This document shows, piece by piece, positions 57,268-64,000 of a stretch of 64,000 nt of DNA (positions are counted from its first letter, which is position 1; each line of letters opens with the position of its first letter). Source of the DNA: Tetracentron sinense (lineage: Eukaryota > Streptophyta > Magnoliopsida > Trochodendrales > Trochodendraceae); the NCBI GenBank assembly GCA_015143295.1, contig CM026557.1, positions 35,039,965 through 35,103,964 on the forward strand, written 5' to 3'. The notes beneath the pieces were generated by a model. That model saw only the letters and a program-made list of their open reading frames with translations, did not search any database and was not told the DNA's origin. A program made the translations under genes and the position numbers.

Positions 57268-57656
57268 GGTCCTTAGATCTCTTAAATACAAATACAAAGC
57301 CTTCAAAGATACAGCAGGGAGCCCAGAAATTGTATTTTTTTTATCCTCAAAATAAATTGTGCACATTGCTAGATGATCCTCTTTTTATAATAGAAAATAT
57401 ATCAACATCTTAACTGAAATGCTTACACAGTACAAATTCCGCAAAGAACAACAAAAAGATGAGTAAATAGCAACAAGAAGGGGCTGAAAAAATAACACCA
57501 GGAGTAGCTCCTGTGTATGCTTCAGCTTGGGACGAGTAATAAGGCGCTCCTTTCTTCAGGATTCTCAGGAAACCATATGGGACTCCCGGAAAGTAATGTC
57601 GTTCTCAACAGAAAAACAATCATCCCCTACACATGAATAACTCTTTCTCTGCACCA

Positions 57657-57978
57657 TAAAACTCAAGGACAGAGTTGAAAGTGTGATTCCAAAACCTTCC
57701 TTTGGTTCATTGTTTCACTATTATTTATAACCTCTTACAATGTGTAACCGTTCTTTTTGTGAAAGGATTTACAAGCTTTGAGATTTAGAAGAGAAAAGAA
57801 ATAAATTGAATTCTTTCGAAATAGGTAGTTGCTGCCACCTCATGGAAATATTTTAATGGCTAAAGAATTTGAAATACTTCCATAACTAGAGTCTATGCCA
57901 ACTCTTGAGAGATTGCCAGATCCGTGAGATCTTTGATTGGCATTCTCTTGAATGGCAGATCCTTAATTGCCACCATTA
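57657..57978 (-). repeat. 3' LTR of the copia element
   Basis: About 322 bp. It differs from the 5' LTR by scattered substitutions and a 16-bp insertion (in GGCATTCTCTTGAATGGCAG). Confidence 0.9.
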
Positions 57979-58079
57979 CACCCCCTCAAGCTAATGGTCC
58001 GGGATCGGATCATGAGCTTGTCTTTTAACAGCTGAAAACGAGCGGAAGTGAGACCTTTGGTGAAAATATTAGTCACTTG

Positions 58080-59925
58080 ATCAACGGTGTTGATATATCA
58101 CACATCGAGTTCTTTTCGAATTACCTTTTCCTGAACATAATGAAAATCAACTTCTAGATGCTTCATTCGGGCATGAAAAACTGGATTAGAGGCGAAGGAA
58201 CTTGAGCTGATGTTGTCACACCAGATGAGAGGAGCAGTAGGTAAATAGATGTGCAAATCTTTGAAGAGAAGCCGTAACCAAGAAATTTCAGTAGTTGTAT
58301 GGGCTGGTTGACAATATTCAGACTCCGTGCTAGACCGAGACATGGTGGGCTACTTTTTGGCACTCCATGAGATGGGGTTGAAGCCTAGATAAATGCAATA
58401 GCCACCTGTGGATCTTCAAACAACCGGACTCCCGGCATAGTCAGTGTCACAATAGGCTTCGAGCTTAAGAGAACCAGGCTGGAACATAATACCATGATTG
58501 ACTGTCCCTTTGATATAGCATAGAATCCGTTTTACCGCAATCCAATGAGTGGTGGAGGGGCGATGCATAAACTAACACACCTGATTGACGGCAAATGCAA
58601 GATCAGGTCGTGTTAGAGTTAGGTATTGTAGGGCCCCGGCCACACTGCGATATTCAGTTGGATCTTCAAGAGGATCACCGTCAGATGGATCCAACTTCTT
58701 GCCACAAATAGATGAAGACGCATATTAATTTGCTAATTTGCATCAACCATGTGAGTTCGAGTGAGAAGATCTAAGGCATAGGCGGTTTGAGAGAGATAGA
58801 GGCCCCTTGTAGAAAAGGTAGCCTCGAGGCCGAGAAAATAATGTAGACGACCAAAGTCTTTCATTGCATTTGAGAGAGATAGAGGTCCCTTGTAGAAAAG
58901 GTAGCCTCGAGGCTGAGAAAATAATGTAGACGACTAGTCTTTCATTGCAAAGACTTTTCCAAGGTTGGTAACGAGACAATTAAGAGATGAATTATCATTG
59001 CCTCTAAGCAAAATAACATCAACATAGATCAACAAATAGAGGGGCACTCCATCCTTGTGATAAGTGAAGAGGGAAATAATCCGCTTTAAACCGGAAAAAC
59101 CCAAGTCTTCAAGATAGTCGAAAAATCTCCGAAACCAAGCCCGTGGTGCTTGCTTTAACCCATAGAGAGACTTGTGCAACTTACAAACATGGTGAGGGAA
59201 ATTGAGATCTTCAAACCCCTTGGGTTGTCGCATATAGACATCCTCACCCAACATACTATGAAGAAAGGTATTTTGGACGTCAAGCTATCGAATGTTCCAC
59301 TTCTGATAAATAGCAAGAGCAAGAACTGTGCGAATAGTAGTGTGCTTCACCACAGGACTAAATGTTTCAGCGAAGTCCAAACCCTGTTGTTGATGGAACC
59401 CATTTGCTACAAGTCATGCTTTATATCGTTCAATAGTTTCATCTGACTTCTTCTTGATTTTATAGACCCACTTATTTGAAAGAACGTTAGTGGAATGTGT
59501 TGGAATAACCAAAGACCACGTCCCATTCTTCTAGAGAGCATCAAACTCACTACACATTGCGGCACGCCATTCAGGATGCTTGTTGGCTTGGCCAAAGCAT
59601 GATGGTTCTACTAGAAAGGAGGATGTAGTAGCATATAGAGCATACTTTGGATTCGGTTTGCGAATTCCATGTTGGAGGCGTGTCATCACAGATCGGGTGG
59701 AAGAGGGAGGTTCAGTGGTGACAGAGATGGATTCGAGTACAAAAAGTGACAAGGGGGATGGGTCCAGTGAGGAACATTACTGGTAGAGTCTGGTGTAAAT
59801 GCAGGATTGTTAACTGGAAGCCAGGGAAGGTCACTGAGGGTAGGTGCTGCATGTGTAGGTAATCCACGGGGTGAGAGCACAGGAGGGGTGTTGATGACAA
59901 TGGGAGACGCTAGTTCCGCTGACAA
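58080..59925 (-). pseudogene. copia reverse transcriptase and RNase H region
   Basis: Blocks in order: HPEWRAAMCSEFDAL (59540-59590), YMRQPKGFEDLNFPHHVCKL then HKSLYGLKQAPRAWFRRFFD (59100-59240), the catalytic box changed to YVDVILLRGND (from YVDD), and RNase H SSTESEYCQPAHTTTEISWL and IWCDNISSSSFASNPVFHAR. The YVDD change and the stops indicate a dead element. Confidence 0.92.
58785..58950 (-). repeat. Tandem duplication of about 84 bp in copia RT
   Basis: TTTGAGAGAGATAGAGG(C/T)CCCTTGTAGAAAAGG...GTCTTTCATTGCA occurs twice in a row, the second copy with a short deletion. Confidence 0.88.
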
Positions 59926-60042
59926 AAGTGAAGGGAGGACATGTCACCAATTTGAAAGGAAACACAAGTTCATTAAAAACCACATGGCGTGAGAGATACA
60001 CACGATTAGTTTGCATATCCAAACATCGATACCCCTGATGAT

Positions 60043-61191
60043 TTAGAGAATCACATAAGAAAACATACTATTTGGAATGAAATTGCAGCTTATTTTTATT
60101 GTAGGGACGTAGATAGGGAAAACAAGAACATCCAAACACATGAAGAATCGAATAATTCGGAGGCCTACAAAATAGGCGTTCTTAAGGAGAGATATACTGC
60201 AATATACTAGCAGGAAGGCGAGTGATAAGGTACACAGAAGCATTAAATGCCTCAACCCAAAAATAATTGTTCGAGGGTATGAGGGCAAGACATTCTGTGA
60301 ATATGCCATGTTGGGATAGAAAATTCTAAAACTGAGAGCTAATATATTCACCCCCACCATCAGTTTGTAAACTTTTATTTTACATAACAACTGATTTTCA
60401 ACAGAAAGTTTAAATTTCACAAAGTAGTCAAAGGCTTCATGTTTAAAGCGCATAGGAAAAATCCAAGAATACTTTGAAAAATCATCAACAAACAAGAGAT
60501 AATATTTAGAACATTTTATTGAATAATAAGGTGAAGTCCAAATATCTGAATGTATTAACTCAAGAGGTGATGAAGCAATAGAAGATGATAATTGAAAAGG
60601 TAACCGTGTGTTTTTGCTTAGTGGACAAGAAACATAAAAAACATCATTCTTGAGAGATCCCTAAAGAGGAAGGCTTTGTTGAGAGGCCAAACGATTCAAA
60701 ATAGGGTTGGCCGAATGGCCTAATCTTTGAGGCCAAACTGGAAGTGTAACACGTTCACCGATAAATGCAAACGGTGGACTGGATTTATTCGTAAAACAAC
60801 GACGTAGATGAAGTGGATAGACCCCATTTTCACTCTTCCCATGGAAAAGCGTCTTCCCCGTCATAGTTTCATTCACACAAAAACCATTAGAAGAAAAGAT
60901 AAAGTAACAATTATTGTCTTTGGAAAACTGATTGATTGAAAGAAGATTGGCAGAAACATTAGGACAATGAAAGACATTATGTAAGTGAAAGAGAGAGGTA
61001 TTATGATGTAAAAGGGTAGACCCAATATGAGCAATCGGCAAACCTGAACCATTTCCAACAACAACTTTGTCTGGTCTGGTATATTCATTGTGCAGAGAGA
61101 GATTGGCTAAATCTACAGTGACATGAGTCGAAGCACCGCTATCTGTACACCAGAACTCTCCTTCATAAGATTGTCCATCCGATGATAACAA
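60043..61191 (-). pseudogene. copia protease, GAG-pre-integrase and integrase region
   Basis: CTDSGASTHVTVDLANLS is the aspartic protease site (DSGAS). GNGSGLPIAHIGSTLL and FHCPNVSANLLSINQFSKDN follow, then the pre-integrase VYPLHLRR. The integrase begins near 60495 with MFVDDFSKYSWIFPMRFKHE. Beyond about 60360 the conserved order persists only through frameshifts. Confidence 0.88.
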
Positions 61192-62000
61192 TTAATGGCC
61201 GAGTGTCCAAGTTGACATGATGGTCTAGGAGAGTTCTGTAGAATACCCGATTGTTGAGAATGGGATAAAGGATGAGATGGTCCTTTATGGTTGAACCGGC
61301 CTCGGTTGACATTATGGGAAGACCCCTTGTGTCGATTATAGGGTTTGGACTTTGGAGCAAAAAGTGTTGTGGTAGTTTTCTCAATTGGAATTCAAATTGC
61401 ATTTCAGCACTCAAAAGAAGACCAATGAGATCATCCAAAGAGATGGGAGTATCTCTTGCTTGAGCGGAATTAACAGTCACTTCATATGCAGGGCCAACAC
61501 CATTCATAGTTAAAGTGATCAAGTCATCATCATCATCATCAACTAGTTTCCCAGCTAAATCAAGATTGTCAGCAATGCTATTCATTTTGTCCACATAATC
61601 AGAGATAGACAAATTACCTCTTTTTGTAGTTTGCAGTTGATTCTTTAACTGCATAACACGAGTGCGAGACTGAGATGCATACCTTTTCTCAAGGGATATC
61701 CATACATCACGAGATGTGGAAAACTGAGAAACAATTGAGAGCACACTCAGTGTGAGTGTGGCATTGATCCAACTCAAAAGAGATTGATCCTTCTGCTGCC
61801 ACTCAAGATACCGTGGGTTTGTGGTGGTTGATTTCCCATCTTCACCAAGAAGGACTTGAGTTGGACACGACTTTGTTCCATCGACAAACCCGATATAATT
61901 GTTAGCCTAAGAACATAGTTTGTGTGATCTAGTTTGATTGAAACCAGTTGCGAGATGTTTGGGAAGGATGAAGATGAATTCGTCATTGCAAAGAGCAAAG
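61163..62000 (-). pseudogene. copia gag (UBN2-type)
   Basis: MTNSSSSFPNISQLVSIKLD then HTNYVLR at the start (about 61998). After a shift come MSWINATLTLSVLSIVSQF, ISLEKRYASQSRTRVMQLKN, ISDYVDKMNSIADNLDLAGK and SLDDLIGLLLSAEMQFE. No CCHC knuckle is readable after the last shift. The frame is broken near 61775. Confidence 0.88.
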
Positions 62001-62026
62001 AAAAAAAATACAGTCGTAAGACTATG

Positions 62027-62038
62027 ACTCTGATACCA
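62027..62038 (-). other. Primer binding site (initiator tRNA-Met type)
   Basis: TGGTATCAGAGT on the minus strand, immediately after the 5' LTR. Confidence 0.92.
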
Positions 62039-62346
62039 TAAAAAATCAAGGAGAGAGTTGAACGTGTGATTCCAAAACCTTCCTTTGGTTCATTGTTTCA
62101 CTATTATTTATAACCTCTTACAATGTGTAACTGTTCCTTTTGTGAAAGGATTTACAAGCTTTGAGATTTACAAGAGAAAAGAAATAAATTGAATTCTTTC
62201 TAAATAGGTAGTTGCTGCCACCTCATGGAGATATTTTAATGGCTAAAGAATTTGAAATAATTCCATAACTAGAGTCTATGCCAACTCTTGAGAGATTGCC
62301 AGATCTGTGAGATCTTTGATTGGCAGATCCTTGATTGCCGCCGTTA
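62039..62346 (-). repeat. 5' LTR of the copia element
   Basis: About 308 bp; on the minus strand TAACGGCGGCAATCAAGGAT...CTTGATTTTTTA. A start two bases further out (TGTAACGG) is possible and would give canonical TG but a poorer target duplication. Confidence 0.88.
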
Positions 62347-62461
62347 CACCATCCCTGTGAATCAGTACAATGATAAGATTGTAATAATTTTGAATAGAAG
62401 CATATCCACTCTATTCCCATTTTTATTTTGCAAAACATAAAACATATAGAGGATAAAACCA

Positions 62462-62662
62462 TGGCTCAGGGCAAGTGTTGGGCAGCAACAAGGAGTGAAG
62501 AAACCACGACTATTCAAACCCTCCGTCGGTTCCAAGGAGAGGTTTCTCCACTATCAAGCCGCCATCCAAGTGAGAAGAGAAGGACCTCCAATACTGCTCA
62601 AGGTAGGTGTTGGGCATCGACAAGGGGTGAAGAAACCATGGCTATTCAAAACCTGTAGAATA
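62462..62662 (+). repeat. Imperfect direct repeat upstream of the copia element
   Basis: GCTCAGGGCAAGTGTTGGGC, then ACAAGGAGTGAAGAAACCAC and TATTCAAA, recurs about 135 bp on as GCTCAAGGTAGGTGTTGGGC, ACAAGGGGTGAAGAAACCAT and TATTCAAA. Confidence 0.75.
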
Positions 62663-62804
62663 GAGAAGGAGAGAAGGTTGGGATAAGAGGGTTTAAGGGT
62701 TTGGGTGCGTATAGACAAGGCTTTTTTAAAAACAACAAGATGATTTTTTTTAAATGGTGTAGTAAGAAATTGTTGGGGTGCTCGTAGCAACACCCTTTTT
62801 AAAT

Positions 62805-62980
62805 ATATTCTTTAAAAACCACAGTTAAATTGTTGAACTTAAGGACGAGTGAATCCTCACCACAACTAATAGAGATTAAAAGAAATATGTGTTGACCTGT
62901 GGGTACAATTGAACTCTCCCCGAATTTAGTCGCAATTGGCTGTGATTCTATGATCCGATCTCAAGTCAGATATGGGGTGC
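62805..62980. repeat. TTAACC-family arm
   Basis: AAAACCACAGTTAAATTGTT, then ACGAGTGAATCCTCACCACA, GGGTACAATTGAACTCTCCC and GGCTGTGATTCTATGATCCG. It matches the outer parts of the 2005-2400 element. Confidence 0.7.
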
Positions 62981-63425
62981 CAACAAGAGGGAACCTTTTT
63001 TTTATTATTATGACAGCCTGATCAGACATTTTAGGAGCACGTTTGATTTCTCAAAAACTAGTCACTTCTTTGAATTATATAAAAGCCTACTACATTTCAT
63101 AGCATTATCAAATTTCTTATTTTAATTTTGATCCTTCATCTTAGCAATTGTTTTTATTTTTGTTAATAGGTAAAGCAGAGGCAAACATAAAATGTATTAA
63201 AAAAGGAAGCATTGTCACATGAACGCTAACCCAATGGAAAAACTAACAAAAGAGGGCAAAAAAAAATGTCGATAGATAATTTTAAAAAAGACAAAAGACC
63301 AGTACCAAGCCGCATAATGGATCACTCTACTGTAGATGTGAAAATTTGCCACCATTCCAAATTAGGCAAAAAATCATTAAAATTATATAATGCTTGAAAG
63401 GTCCATATTTGTAATTGGCAAATTA
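62981..63425. other. AT-rich sequence, nothing recognised
   Basis: No coding or repeat structure that I can support. Confidence 0.4.
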
Positions 63426-64000
63426 TGTTGTCAAAACCTAGTCAAATTAAAGTCATAGGTCAGTCCATCTGAGTTGTCAATGTGCTAAAGTGGTGATGAA
63501 GAAGCTCTGGGGGAATGCTACTGAAGATATCATGTTGGTGCAGTGATCTCACACTTTAGGATATCATGTGACTTAGTGACCTAGACTATACCTTAGGTGA
63601 TTGACTTAGAATACCTCAAGACAACATTAGGAGACTAGTAACTTGACAGTTGAAATAAAAAAAATGGAAGAAAAAATTGGAAAAATAGAGTTTACAGAGA
63701 AACTTGCTCGAGCGAGGTTTTGTGGTCGCTCGAGCAACTTTAGAAAAATCCTTTCCAGGTCCAGTACCAAACTCGCTAGAAGCGAGGTTTCAATTCACTC
63801 AAGACAATAAGAACAAAAGCCTACTCGCTAGAAGCAAAAATGTTGGTTCGAGTGAATCTTGGGAAAACCATCTTAGTATGAAATCCAATAGCCAAATCAC
63901 TGGAAGCAAGAATTAGTTGGTTCGAGTGAGATGAGAATTTTCCCTTCTAAAAACGGATTTGGAAGTTTCCTTTGTGGCCTTTGTACATGGCTCGCTCGAG
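63426..64000. repeat. Probable LTR of another copia-like element with CTCGAGCGAG motifs (runs off the right edge)
   Basis: TTAGTGACCTAGACTATACC then TTAGGTGATTGACTTAGAAT parallels AAGTGACCTAGATAACATAA and ACCTTAGGTGGAAATTGACT in the LTR at 16680. It is followed by repeated GCTCGAGCGAG, CTCGCTAGAAGCGAGG and GGCTCGCTCGAG palindromes, positioned like the GGGTCGACCC cluster. No interior is visible. Confidence 0.5.

Larger units (their letters stand above)
57657..62346 (-). mobile_element. Ty1-copia LTR retrotransposon, complete but decayed
   Basis: LTRs are 62039-62346 (5') and 57657-57978 (3'). The 5-bp duplication TGGTG on the minus strand (CACCA at 57652-57656 and 62347-62351) is exact if the LTRs have TA...TA ends. 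The primer site TGGTATCAGAGT is directly after the 5' LTR, and the polypurine GAGGGGGTG directly before the 3' LTR. Gag, protease, integrase, RT and RNase H follow in copia order, with stops and shifts. Confidence 0.93.

Noticed and set aside
1..64000. tRNA, rRNA, organelle-derived insertions or telomere arrays
   Set aside because: I saw no tRNA box pairs other than PBS complements, no plastid or mitochondrial gene motifs, and only isolated telo-box motifs near FY; a covariance-model scan was not possible.

Overview
This is TE-rich nuclear DNA from a flowering plant. Spliceosomal GT-AG introns, plant hAT, Ty1-copia, Ty3-gypsy and L1-type elements, and a plant FY gene all point that way. I cannot name the species from the sequence.

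The one host gene I can establish is on the minus strand. It is a homologue of FY, the WD-repeat polyadenylation factor of the Pfs2/WDR33 family and a partner of FCA in the autonomous flowering pathway. Its coding sequence runs from the ATG at 55662 to the TAG at 1448. I resolved 18 coding exons totalling 2262 nt (753 codons plus stop). Every junction is GT-AG, the phases agree, and no stop interrupts the frame. The exons fill about 4% of a 54.2-kb span. They lie in clusters: exon 1 at 55.5 kb; exon 2 at 50.9 kb; exons 3-8 at 31.2-32.8 kb; exons 9-12 at 24.3-25.2 kb; exons 13-14 at 11.5-12.1 kb; exons 15-17 at 3.6-4.7 kb; exon 18 at 1.5 kb. The gene appears intact, although introns 2, 8, 12 and 14 are filled with nested transposons.

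Layout from left to right. 1-779: decayed gypsy gag. Intron 17: RTE-type LINE scrap and a foldback element. Intron 14: several hAT-like non-autonomous elements with CGCCTAGGCG-rich ends, one nested in another. Intron 12: a complete gag-only copia element (16514-22106, TSD AAAAT) inside an older hAT-like element, plus LINE scraps and tandem repeats. Intron 8: hAT remnant, two LINE 3' ends and a MITE. Intron 2: a hAT transposase remnant split by a LINE and by a 10.7-kb gypsy structure. That gypsy structure carries LTR copies in opposite orientation and is itself hit by two hAT MITEs and a LINE; another 1.6-kb hAT MITE follows. Intron 1: microsatellites, hAT-like debris and a LINE scrap. Upstream of FY: telo-box motifs and tandem repeats next to the start, TTAACC-type elements, a copia element on the minus strand (57657-62346), and at the right edge what looks like another LTR with XhoI-like palindromes.

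The most unusual items are the size of the FY gene; the opposed-LTR gypsy structure; three very short poly(A)/poly(T) insertions of 13-19 bp flanked by 13-17 bp duplications; LTRs carrying clusters of GGGTCGACCC palindromes; a copia element whose best TSD implies TA...TA LTR ends; and an FY protein with a long glutamine-rich N-terminus but only one PPLP motif.
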